Source: an uncultured Ruminococcus sp.
GTDB taxonomy: Bacteria > Bacillota > Clostridia > Oscillospirales > Acutalibacteraceae
DNA: 5,367 bases
Direction of reading: 5' to 3'
Assembly (NCBI GenBank): GCA_902767285.1
Contig: CACXHC010000141.1
Location: 1 to 5,367 of the forward strand
Under the pieces are notes generated by a model that saw only the letters and a list, made by a program, of their open reading frames with translations, did not search any database and was not told where the DNA came from. Shown here in pieces: positions 1-5,367 of the stretch; within the stretch, counting starts at the first letter, position 1, and each line of letters opens with the position of its first letter. The translations under genes were made by a program, and so were the position numbers.

Positions 1-660
1 TTCTTGACTCAACATGGTTATCACCTCTATCTTTATTTTACCACGTTTGTCAAGCTATGCTTATTTTATTGGATTGCTATAGATTTCGGAAAGATTTACG
101 ATTTTTTACTTGTGGATTCAGATTTTTGTAATAATGCAAGAAAAGCTACTAAAGACAATCGTTCAAAGATTGATCTTATAGAAGAATTGAAGAATTTATC
201 ATACAAAACGTACTGGGATACGATATTTGGAAATGATAGGCTGATAGAGATAAAAACTAATTTCTGGAAAATTCGGGGATATCGTAATGATGTTATGCAT
301 GCACACAATATTAATTACCATACATTTTCAGAAGCAAGAGGATTATTTCAAACTGCTAATGCGTCTTTGGAAGGTGAAATAAAAGATCTTATAGAGTTCC
401 CAGAAAAGCCCAAAGATTCCGAACTTTTTGTCCACTCTTCTTTGGATAGATTACAAAAAATGTTCTTAGATATGGAAGCATTAAATCGTCAGATACAGTC
501 AAATGGAATAATAGAGAAAATTTATCAGAGCCTTGATATGATGCAGAAATTGTCTTCATTATCTATTACTCCCGAAAAAAGAGAATCTGTAGATGCTTTT
601 ATTAAGTTTTTATCTGAGAATGCTCAATCTATTGATAACACAGGTGAAGAAAATGAATAA
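1..660 (+). CDS. HEPN-like domain protein, 5' partial, upstream of hsdR
   Basis: The frame is open from the first base of the window to TAA at 658-660. A TTG at 4-6 could start it, but no ribosome site can be seen and the first in-frame ATG lies far inside (295), so I treat the gene as cut at its 5' end. About 219 residues are visible. The N-terminal part is hydrophobic and aromatic. At 283-300 it encodes RNDVMH, which fits the R-N-x3-H signature of HEPN domains, many of which are metal-independent RNases or toxin/antiviral effectors. The C-terminal third is charged and probably helical. The stop overlaps the hsdR start by 8 nt (ATG at 653), so the two are probably co-transcribed and translationally coupled. 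The gene is AT-rich, unlike hsdR. I infer an accessory defence role beside the restriction system. A non-catalytic HEPN protein is also possible, because only one motif supports the assignment. Confidence 0.6.
   Translation, partial: FLTQHGYHLYLYFTTFVKLCLFYWIAIDFGKIYDFLLVDSDFCNNARKATKDNRSKIDLIEELKNLSYKTYWDTIFGNDRLIEIKTNFWKIRGYRNDVMHAHNINYHTFSEARGLFQTANASLEGEIKDLIEFPEKPKDSELFVHSSLDRLQKMFLDMEALNRQIQSNGIIEKIYQSLDMMQKLSSLSITPEKRESVDAFIKFLSENAQSIDNTGEENE
642..655 (+). promoter_or_regulatory. Ribosome binding site and start of hsdR
   Basis: AGGTGA at 642-647 lies 5 nt before ATG 653-655, inside the last codons of the preceding gene. It fixes the hsdR start. The frame is open back to 593, but those upstream codons read the HEPN gene out of frame and have no comparable site. 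Confidence 0.75.
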
Positions 661-3625
661 CATCCTAACCGAAAAACAATACCAGTCCTTTATCCTCGAT
701 ACCCTCAAAACCGACAACGGCTACGTAGTCCGCAAAGCGAACAGCTTTGACCGCGCTTTCGCCGTTGACCGTGAGCTGCTTTTCAAGTTCCTGACCGATA
801 CCCAGCCCGACACGATGGACGCGCTGCGAAAGATATATAAAGATAAGCTCGAGGATACCGTTGTGTCGTTCCTCAATGCCGAGATGACGAAAAAGCGCGG
901 CAGCCTGCTCTATGTGCTGAAACACGGCGTCGAGATCGGCAGCCGCAAGCTCGATCTTATGTACACAAAACCCGCTACGACGTTCAACAAGCAACTCTGC
1001 GACCTGTACGAGAAAAACATCTTCTCCGTTATGGAGGAAGTCTGGGCGAGCGACAGCGAGCGCGTGGACGTGGTGATATTTCTCAACGGTCTTGCGATAA
1101 TGACGTTTGAGCTGAAATGCAACTTTGCAGGGCAGTCGTACAATGACGCTATGGAGCAGTACCGCAAAGACCGCAGCCCGAAAACGAGACTGTTCCTGTT
1201 CAAGGCGGGCGCGCTCGTCCATTTTGCGATGGATCTCGACGAGGTCTATATGACGACGAAGCTCGACGGCGCGGATACTTATTTTCTGCCGTTCAATATG
1301 GGGCGCGGCGAGGGCGTGAACGCGGGCGTGGGCAACCCGATCTTCGAGGACAAATTCAGCGTTTCGTATATGTGGGAGGATATTCTAAAAAAGGACACCG
1401 TGCTCGACCTCATAAGCAGATTTATCTTTATCGAAACGAAGGAGCAGACGGACGAACTGACGGGTAAAATTTCGGTAAAGGAAAGAGTGATCTTCCCGCG
1501 CTACCATCAGCTCGACGCTATCCGCAGACTGCTCGCGGACATAGTGGAAAACCGCACATCGCAGAATTATCTTATCCAGCACAGCGCAGGCTCTGGCAAG
1601 ACGAATACTATCGCATGGCTCGCTCACCGCCTTTCCTCTCTGCACGACGCCGACAACGATATAATTTTCGACAATGTCATCATCGTCACCGACAGGGTGG
1701 TAGTCGATCGTCAGCTGCAAAAGGCGATAATGGGAATGGAGCACAAGTCGGGGCTTATCAAGGTGATGGACGACAGATGCAATTCCGCAGACCTTGCGCA
1801 GGCTCTTAAAGGCAACACGAAGATAATCGCCACGACGATACAGAAATTCCCGTTCGTTGTTGAGAGCGTTTCAAACCTCAGCACCAAGAAGTTCGCCGTT
1901 ATCATCGACGAAGCGCATTCCTCTACAGCCGGAAAGGATATGGCAGCGGTGACGATGGCTCTCGGTTCCGATAACCGGGAGGACTATTTCGACGAGGAGG
2001 AGAAGATCGCCGCAGAGATACGAAAGCACGGCAAGCAGAGCAACGTGTCGATGTTCGCGTTCACCGCAACGCCGAAAGCCACGACTATACAGCTTTTCGG
2101 TAGACTCAACGCAAAGGGACAGCGCGAGGCGTTCCATATCTATTCGATGAAGCAGGCGATCGAGGAGGGGTTTATTCTCGACGTTTTGCAGAATTTCACC
2201 ACATACGAGACGTTTTACCGCATAAATAAGGAGATCGAGGAAGACCCGATGTGCCAAACGGCAGAGGCAAAGCGGCAGATCGCAAGGTTTATCGAGCTTC
2301 ATGAAACGAATATTTCGCAGCGCATAGAGGTCATCGTCGAGTATTTCAGAACATCTGTTATGCACGAACTTGACGGCACGGCAAAAGCAATGGTCATTAC
2401 GGCTTCACGCCAAGGCGCGGTAAAATACCGTCAAGCACTCGAGGATTACATAAAGAGAAAGGGCTACACCGACATCAAGGCGCTTGTCGCATTTTCGGGA
2501 AAGGTAACGCTCCCCGACGATGACACGGAATACACCGAAGCGTCTATGAACGGCTTTCCGGAAGACCGCCTGACAAAGGAATTTGACAAGCCCGATTATC
2601 AGGTGCTGCTCGTTGCGAATAAGTATCAGACGGGTTTCGACCAGCCGAAGCTCTGCGCCATGTACGTTATGAAAAAGCTGCAGGGCGTGTCCGCCGTGCA
2701 GACGCTGTCAAGGCTCAACAGGATATGTCCGCCGTATGACAAAAAGACGTTTATCCTCGATTTCGTCAATTCCTACGAGGATATTGTAAAGGCTTTTTCG
2801 ACGTACTACACGACGACGCTTTTGTCAAACTCCGTAACGCCCGCTGCCGTGTACGACCTCGAAGCGGAGATAGACGGCTACGCCGTGTTTGACCCATACG
2901 ATATAGACAAGGTCAACGACATAATGTATTCGGGGAAGCTCACCGCCAAGGGCAGACAGACTATCGGAATGTGCTGCAAGCGAGCAGAGAATCTGCTCAA
3001 AAGCTACTCGAACATTCAGCAGCATGAGTTTGTCGCCAAGCTGCGCAGCTTCGTAAGATTTTACGAGTTTTTGATACAGGTCTCCTGCTTTGAGGATACT
3101 GAGCTTCACAAGAAATACAATTTCATCACAGTCTTGCTGCGCTACATCAACATAAGCCAGCCGGGACCGGGCTTTAATCTCGACGGCAAGATCAAGGCGA
3201 CAAATTTCGTTCAGAAGAAGAGCGAAACGCATACAAGCACAAAGGTGCCGTCAAATCCGAATGTCAGGCTGCCAACCGCAGACGCGTTCGGGCTGACTCC
3301 CGCAAAGCAGGAGCGCCTTTCCGAGATAATCGCCGAGATAAACAGCCGCACCGGCAGCAGCTACGATTCGGACGTTGCCGTGAAGGCGATGCTGCAGATC
3401 AGAGATATTCTGATGAAATCCGACAAGCTGAAAAGAAGCGCGAAAAACAACACCGAAAAGGATTTTGAGTTTTCTTATTTTGACGATATAGACGACGCAC
3501 TAATCGAAGGGCTTGAGCAGAATCGGGACTTTTTCACCATGCTTCTTTCCCACGACGATATAAAGCGTGAGGTCATGGGTGTGTTTACGGGGGAGATATA
3601 TAAGAGTCTGAGGAATGCGGAGTGA
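653..3625 (+). CDS. hsdR: Type I restriction endonuclease, R (motor/nuclease) subunit
   Basis: This complete 990-residue protein is close to the usual HsdR length of about 1000. HsdR joins HsdM and HsdS in the R2M2S complex, which translocates unmodified DNA using ATP and cuts it at a distance. The N-terminal PD-(D/E)xK nuclease shows D139, E153 and K155 (FELK). The RecA-like motor follows: Walker A around G313-SGKT with K316, DEAH at 419-422, FTATPK at 470-475, TGFDQP at 660-665 and QTLSRLNR at 683-690. A helical C-terminal region of about 250 residues presumably docks onto the methyltransferase. The QxxxY motif usually found after the nuclease core is imperfect: A166 stands where the glutamine is expected (AMEQY). 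All catalytic motifs are intact, so the gene looks functional. Its partners hsdM and hsdS are not in the window and are probably upstream. Codon use is clearly more GC-rich than in either neighbour. Confidence 0.95.
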   Translation: MNNILTEKQYQSFILDTLKTDNGYVVRKANSFDRAFAVDRELLFKFLTDTQPDTMDALRKIYKDKLEDTVVSFLNAEMTKKRGSLLYVLKHGVEIGSRKLDLMYTKPATTFNKQLCDLYEKNIFSVMEEVWASDSERVDVVIFLNGLAIMTFELKCNFAGQSYNDAMEQYRKDRSPKTRLFLFKAGALVHFAMDLDEVYMTTKLDGADTYFLPFNMGRGEGVNAGVGNPIFEDKFSVSYMWEDILKKDTVLDLISRFIFIETKEQTDELTGKISVKERVIFPRYHQLDAIRRLLADIVENRTSQNYLIQHSAGSGKTNTIAWLAHRLSSLHDADNDIIFDNVIIVTDRVVVDRQLQKAIMGMEHKSGLIKVMDDRCNSADLAQALKGNTKIIATTIQKFPFVVESVSNLSTKKFAVIIDEAHSSTAGKDMAAVTMALGSDNREDYFDEEEKIAAEIRKHGKQSNVSMFAFTATPKATTIQLFGRLNAKGQREAFHIYSMKQAIEEGFILDVLQNFTTYETFYRINKEIEEDPMCQTAEAKRQIARFIELHETNISQRIEVIVEYFRTSVMHELDGTAKAMVITASRQGAVKYRQALEDYIKRKGYTDIKALVAFSGKVTLPDDDTEYTEASMNGFPEDRLTKEFDKPDYQVLLVANKYQTGFDQPKLCAMYVMKKLQGVSAVQTLSRLNRICPPYDKKTFILDFVNSYEDIVKAFSTYYTTTLLSNSVTPAAVYDLEAEIDGYAVFDPYDIDKVNDIMYSGKLTAKGRQTIGMCCKRAENLLKSYSNIQQHEFVAKLRSFVRFYEFLIQVSCFEDTELHKKYNFITVLLRYINISQPGPGFNLDGKIKATNFVQKKSETHTSTKVPSNPNVRLPTADAFGLTPAKQERLSEIIAEINSRTGSSYDSDVAVKAMLQIRDILMKSDKLKRSAKNNTEKDFEFSYFDDIDDALIEGLEQNRDFFTMLLSHDDIKREVMGVFTGEIYKSLRNAE

Positions 3626-3663
3626 ATGAAAATATAAAGAAATATCTTCCAAATCAGCAACAG

Positions 3664-3708
3664 AGTCAATTATCACTCTTTGTCAAAGAGTGATAATTGA
3701 CTTTTCTT
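3664..3708 (+). terminator. Perfect 18-bp inverted repeat with U-tract after hsdR
   Basis: The arms at 3664-3681 and 3685-3702 are exact reverse complements around a 3-nt GTC loop, and TTTTCTT follows. It lies 38 nt after the hsdR stop, so it reads as an intrinsic terminator of the restriction operon, although the stem is AT-rich. The last six bases of its right arm (TTGACT, 3697-3702) are also the -35 box of the next promoter. It could therefore also act as an operator, or insulate the noncoding RNA from read-through. Confidence 0.65.
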
Positions 3709-3725
3709 GACTTTGGTGGTATAAT
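3697..3725 (+). promoter_or_regulatory. Strong extended -10 sigma-70 promoter for the DRT2 noncoding RNA
   Basis: The -35 is TTGACT (3697-3702, five of six consensus bases), followed by a 17-bp spacer and a perfect TATAAT (3720-3725). TG at 3717-3718 makes it an extended -10 (TGGTATAAT). Transcription should begin near 3730-3732, at the foot of the first RNA hairpin. A second TTGACT at 3707-3712 is only 7 bp from the -10, too close to be used with it. Such a strong promoter with no adjacent coding start indicates an abundant RNA. Confidence 0.85.
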
Positions 3726-3729
3726 AAAG

Positions 3730-3756
3730 ATGCTCGATATGTAGGTATCGAGGCAT
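3730..3756 (+). other. 5' hairpin of the noncoding RNA, possible RT roadblock
   Basis: ATGCTCGATA (3730-3739) pairs with TATCGAGGCAT (3746-3756) around a 6-nt loop, giving ten pairs with one bulged G. It sits at the predicted 5' end of the RNA, 3 nt before the ATTG at 3760-3763 where I infer template copying ends. A stable helix there could stop the RT and favour the jump back to the 3' end of the template. That role is inferred. Confidence 0.6.
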
Positions 3757-3764
3757 GGGATTGT

Positions 3765-3770
3765 TGTCAA
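3765..3770 (-). promoter_or_regulatory. -35 half of the junction promoter
   Basis: The minus strand reads a perfect TTGACA here, near the 5' end of the inferred template. On the chromosome no -10 box follows it at a workable distance. In a 141-nt concatemer it falls exactly 17 bp upstream of the extended -10 at 3891-3883 of the next repeat. Confidence 0.7.
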
Positions 3771-3863
3771 TACTTCCAAGCGAATTTCGATGAAGAATTT
3801 CGTCTGGATTGTTGATACGATTGTCGCCACAGCGGCGACGGCTACTGTTGTACACACAATGGT

Positions 3864-3871
3864 ACTCCTTT
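3864..3871 (-). promoter_or_regulatory. Shine-Dalgarno site of the never-ending ORF
   Basis: The minus strand reads AAAGGAGT, a strong anti-16S match. Seven nucleotides separate AAGGAG from the GTG at 3857-3855, which lies in the only frame that stays open through the predicted repeat. Such a site inside a noncoding RNA, on its antisense strand, is otherwise unexplained. Confidence 0.7.
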
Positions 3872-3874
3872 CCC

Positions 3875-3900
3875 TCTCAATTATTATAGCATAATTGAGA
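3875..3900 (+). other. 10-bp hairpin near the 3' end of the template
   Basis: TCTCAATTAT (3875-3884) and ATAATTGAGA (3891-3900) are exact reverse complements around the loop TATAGC. It ends just before the ATTG at 3901-3904 where I infer that reverse transcription starts each round. On the opposite strand the same bases carry the -10 box, so the sequence serves both RNA folding and the later promoter. Confidence 0.6.
3883..3891 (-). promoter_or_regulatory. Extended -10 half of the junction promoter
   Basis: The minus strand reads TGCTATAAT, a perfect extended -10, within the hairpin at 3875-3900. On the chromosome the sequence 16-18 bp upstream (AGTTTT and neighbours) matches a -35 at no more than about one base. 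Only the repeat junction supplies a real -35. Transcription would start near 3876 and give a leader of about 20 nt before the GTG start. Confidence 0.7.
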
Positions 3901-3976
3901 ATTGCAAAACTGGATAGCTGGTAGTTAAATCACACAGTCATTCTTATGATTATTTAATTGCCACGTTAAAACGTAG

Positions 3977-4020
3977 ACCCGTCAGATAGGAACGCTATCC
4001 TCGCTTTCTGACGGGTTTTT
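3977..4020 (+). terminator. Intrinsic terminator / 3' hairpin of the noncoding RNA
   Basis: ACCCGTCAGA (3977-3986) pairs with TCTGACGGGT (4007-4016), and T4016-4020 form the U-tract. An inner hairpin (GATAG/CTATC, 3985-3999) can form on top, in competition with the last pairs of the outer stem. This defines the RNA 3' end near 4020. The RT start lies 20 nt further on, so RT mRNA probably comes from partial read-through, giving much more RNA than RT. Confidence 0.8.
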
Positions 4021-4030
4021 CAAATTTTTT

Positions 4031-4043
4031 GGGGGAATATATG
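4031..4043 (+). promoter_or_regulatory. Ribosome binding site and start of the RT
   Basis: GGGGGA (4031-4036) lies 4 nt before ATG 4041. It is the only purine-rich site near the frame opening and fixes the start. An ATG in another frame at 4045 is not used. Confidence 0.65.
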
Positions 4044-5367
4044 AATGAACTTTCCGAATGGATAAAAGACATAAAGACAATCGAAAAAAGCCGAAAAGAT
4101 TACGCACATTTCGATCTTAGAACAGATTTATCAAGATGCGAGGATTATGTTTTAAATCCACAAAATATAGCAACACACAGCTTTTATCCTTTCATTCACT
4201 ACGAAAAAAAATCAGATAAATATTGTAAAAATAAAGAAAAGAATTCTGCAAAAGAAAAGATACCAAAGGCTCGAGATATTTGCTATGCTTCACACAAAGA
4301 CCGTTGTGTTTTTCAATTATATAGCCATATCCTTAATGATAGATACAATCAAGAGATTAAGTACAGAGGAATAGACAGCGTTCCTGTCGCATACAGAAGT
4401 GATTTACAAATCAACAATATCGGAATTTCAAAAAAGGCATTTGATTATATAAGAGCCTCCTCGCCTTGCTATGTTATAATAGGTGATTTTACCGGATTTT
4501 TTGATAATTTAGATCATGGATATCTAAAATCACGTTGGTGTGATTTATTAGGAGTTGACTCACTACCAAAGGATCATTATACTGTTTTTAAAAACATTAC
4601 TCAATACAGTCAATGGGAGCTTTCGGATATTTGCGAAATTAACCATCTTGAATATAATAAAGCCGGAATTAAAAAACTCAATTCAAAAAGGACTGTGTTA
4701 ACAAAGGAACAATATAAAAAATACAGACCTCACATTACCAAAAATACAAAAGGATATGGTATTCCTCAAGGTTCTCCGATCAGCGCAGTTTTGGCTAATC
4801 TGTATATGATAGATGTTGATACTGAGGTGAACCGTATTATATCTGAAATGAACGGATTATATATGCGCTACAGTGACGATTTTATACTTGTTCTTCCGAA
4901 AAATGATCCGGCTTTCTCGGCAGTTAAAATAAAAACCATTACAGATATTTTTAATGGCACAAAAGGATTACAACTTGAATCAAAAAAAACTCAGTTTTAT
5001 TATTACGAGAACAATACAATATTAAATTGTGGAAAAGCGTTTGATAGTGGTCTTAATGATAGCAAGAAAACAATTGATTTTCTTGGCTTTTCTTTTAACG
5101 GAACAAAAGTTACTATTCGAGCTAAAACTATTTCAAAGTATTATTACCGAATGTATCGAAAAGCAAAGAATATTGCTAAGAACAGCGGATATACATCAAA
5201 AGGAACAAAGATAAGCAAAAGAGGTTTATACAATCTATATTCAATAAAAGGTGCTTATAATAGTAGAGGTAGTAAAGGCAACTTTATAACATATGTTAAC
5301 AGGGCGAAAAAATGTTATGGAAGCAAAGAAGACATAGATATAAGCACTCGAAATCATATGCAGAAAA
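4041..5367 (+). CDS. drt2: DRT2 (UG2-class) antiphage reverse transcriptase, 3' partial
   Basis: The frame opens at ATG 4041, just after GGGGGA (4031-4036), and is still open at the window edge: 442 complete codons and no stop. This is a single-domain palm-type RT. The N-terminal block around residues 21-54 (YAHFD, then FYPFIHY) and YASHKDR near 82 precede the palm. Motif A is GDFTGFFD (148-155, catalytic D149), motif B is YGIPQGSPISAVLANLYM in full (239-256), and the active site is YSDD at 277-280 (D279, D280). DFLGFSF at 346-352 begins the region leading into a lysine- and tyrosine-rich, thumb-like end. It lacks the maturase and endonuclease parts of group II intron RTs, as far as can be seen. 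A dedicated upstream RNA with a concatemer-competent template supports DRT2 over other UG/Abi or retron classes. Its job would be rolling-circle copying of that RNA into repetitive cDNA. The gene is markedly AT-rich. Confidence 0.85.
   Translation, partial: MNELSEWIKDIKTIEKSRKDYAHFDLRTDLSRCEDYVLNPQNIATHSFYPFIHYEKKSDKYCKNKEKNSAKEKIPKARDICYASHKDRCVFQLYSHILNDRYNQEIKYRGIDSVPVAYRSDLQINNIGISKKAFDYIRASSPCYVIIGDFTGFFDNLDHGYLKSRWCDLLGVDSLPKDHYTVFKNITQYSQWELSDICEINHLEYNKAGIKKLNSKRTVLTKEQYKKYRPHITKNTKGYGIPQGSPISAVLANLYMIDVDTEVNRIISEMNGLYMRYSDDFILVLPKNDPAFSAVKIKTITDIFNGTKGLQLESKKTQFYYYENNTILNCGKAFDSGLNDSKKTIDFLGFSFNGTKVTIRAKTISKYYYRMYRKAKNIAKNSGYTSKGTKISKRGLYNLYSIKGAYNSRGSKGNFITYVNRAKKCYGSKEDIDISTRNHMQK

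Larger units (their letters stand above)
3764..3904 (-). other. neo: Template segment of a concatemeric never-ending ORF (Neo-like)
   Basis: This is not a chromosomal gene. It is the repeat unit predicted after rolling-circle reverse transcription. The minus-strand frame whose codons end at plus coordinates divisible by 3 has no stop from 3929 down to 3669. Joining 3764 to 3904 through the shared ATTG gives a 141-nt repeat of exactly 47 codons, so the frame continues through every repeat without a stop. Translation would start at GTG 3857-3855, 7 nt after AAGGAG (3870-3865). The repeat begins VCTTVAVAAVATIV and ends ERERSTI. Of its 47 residues, 23 are V, I or T, there are few aromatics, and four acidic residues balance four basic ones. 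It has no proline or glycine, so a continuous repetitive fold is plausible. DRT2 systems are known to express such a protein, Neo, which arrests growth after phage infection. The exact boundaries here are inferred. Confidence 0.75.
3731..4020 (+). ncRNA. DRT2 template noncoding RNA (about 290 nt)
   Basis: This is the RNA between the strong promoter and a GC-rich terminator, directly upstream of the RT. Its ends are inferred from those signals. DRT2-type RTs are known to use an RNA of similar size, encoded just upstream, as a rolling-circle template. Visible structure runs as follows. A 5' hairpin spans 3730-3756. A long imperfect hairpin spans about 3765-3817, with paired blocks such as TCCA/TGGA and CGAATT/AATTTCG. 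A GC-rich hairpin lies at 3823-3839 (GTCGCC/GGCGAC) and a 10-bp hairpin at 3875-3900. AT-rich pairing is possible between 3925-3930 and 3952-3957, a short ACGTT/AACGT hairpin lies at 3963-3974, and the terminal hairpin is at 3977-4016. The likely copied segment is about 3764-3904, starting just after the 5' hairpin. It shows no plausible plus-strand gene, but its minus strand carries a 261-nt open frame. Confidence 0.8.

Noticed and set aside
665..3232. Long open frames antisense to hsdR
   Set aside because: They mirror the GC-biased codon pattern of hsdR on the opposite strand and lack ribosome sites and recognisable domains.
3707..3725. Second TTGACT (3707-3712) as the -35 of the RNA promoter
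   Set aside because: Only 7 bp from TATAAT. The copy at 3697-3702 has the ideal 17-bp spacer.
3762..3851. TGTTGT repeat (3762-3767 and 3846-3851) giving an 84-nt endless unit
   Set aside because: It also keeps one frame open, but leaves out the extended -10 and the ribosome site, so no expression signal is formed.
3673..3855. Second minus-strand open frame starting at GTG 3855
   Set aside because: It has a stop at 3877-3879, inside the predicted repeat, so it closes after less than one pass. The neighbouring frame stays open and has the better spaced GTG.
3790..3894. Plus-strand small hydrophobic ORF (ATG 3790 to TAA 3892-3894, 34 residues) inside the noncoding RNA
   Set aside because: No Shine-Dalgarno lies before its ATG. 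It is probably the complement shadow of the open minus-strand frame, and it has a stop inside the 141-nt repeat, so it cannot be endless.
3852..3936. ACA-rich runs (3852-3858 and 3932-3936) as possible template-jump repeats
   Set aside because: A template between them would be about 76-84 nt, with stops in all three minus-strand frames, and would not contain the TTGACA. The ATTG pair fits the length, promoter and frame together.
4041..5367. Group II intron or retron RT
   Set aside because: No maturase or HNH region is visible, no domain V-like intron RNA is seen, and no retron-type msr/msd inverted repeats flank the RNA. The upstream RNA instead shows concatemer and promoter logic of DRT2 type.

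Overview
The window looks like a defence island from a low- to mid-GC Gram-positive bacterium, possibly a gut clostridium. That placement is a weak inference from Shine-Dalgarno sites and codon use, not from a marker gene. Composition is uneven. The first gene and the last gene are AT-rich (AAA, GAA, TTA, ATA codons), while the gene between them uses many GC-ending codons, which suggests modules of different origin.

Layout: (1) 1-660, the 3' part of a gene for a HEPN-like protein with an R-N-x3-H motif. It overlaps the next gene by 8 nt. (2) 653-3625, a complete hsdR for the motor and nuclease subunit of a type I restriction-modification system; hsdM and hsdS are not in the window. (3) 3664-3708, a perfect 18-bp stem with a U-tract, probably the terminator of that operon. 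(4) 3697-4020, a strong extended -10 promoter and a structured noncoding RNA of about 290 nt ending in a GC-rich terminator. (5) 4041-5367, a reverse transcriptase (RT) gene open to the window edge, with motif A DFTGFFD, motif B GIPQGSPIS and the YSDD active site. Together, (4) and (5) look like a DRT2 (UG2-class) antiphage system.

The most interesting result is a cryptic, non-contiguous gene inside the noncoding RNA, on the minus (cDNA) strand. If the RT copies 3904 down to 3764 and re-primes through the ATTG shared by 3760-3763 and 3901-3904, it makes a head-to-tail concatemer of 141 nt (47 codons). The junction places a perfect TTGACA (3770-3765) exactly 17 bp from a perfect extended -10, TGCTATAAT (3891-3883). 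A Shine-Dalgarno AAGGAG follows, then a GTG start 7 nt further on. One reading frame then has no stop in any repeat. On the chromosome the two promoter halves lie about 110 bp apart in the wrong order, so the gene is assembled only by rolling-circle reverse transcription. This matches the Neo (never-ending ORF) principle established for DRT2. The boundaries, promoter and peptide here are read from this sequence and have not been tested.

Working model: the restriction system acts first on incoming DNA. The HEPN protein may be an RNA-targeting or abortive partner. The DRT2 unit would make the concatemeric cDNA, which on infection becomes double-stranded and is transcribed into a growth-arresting repetitive protein.
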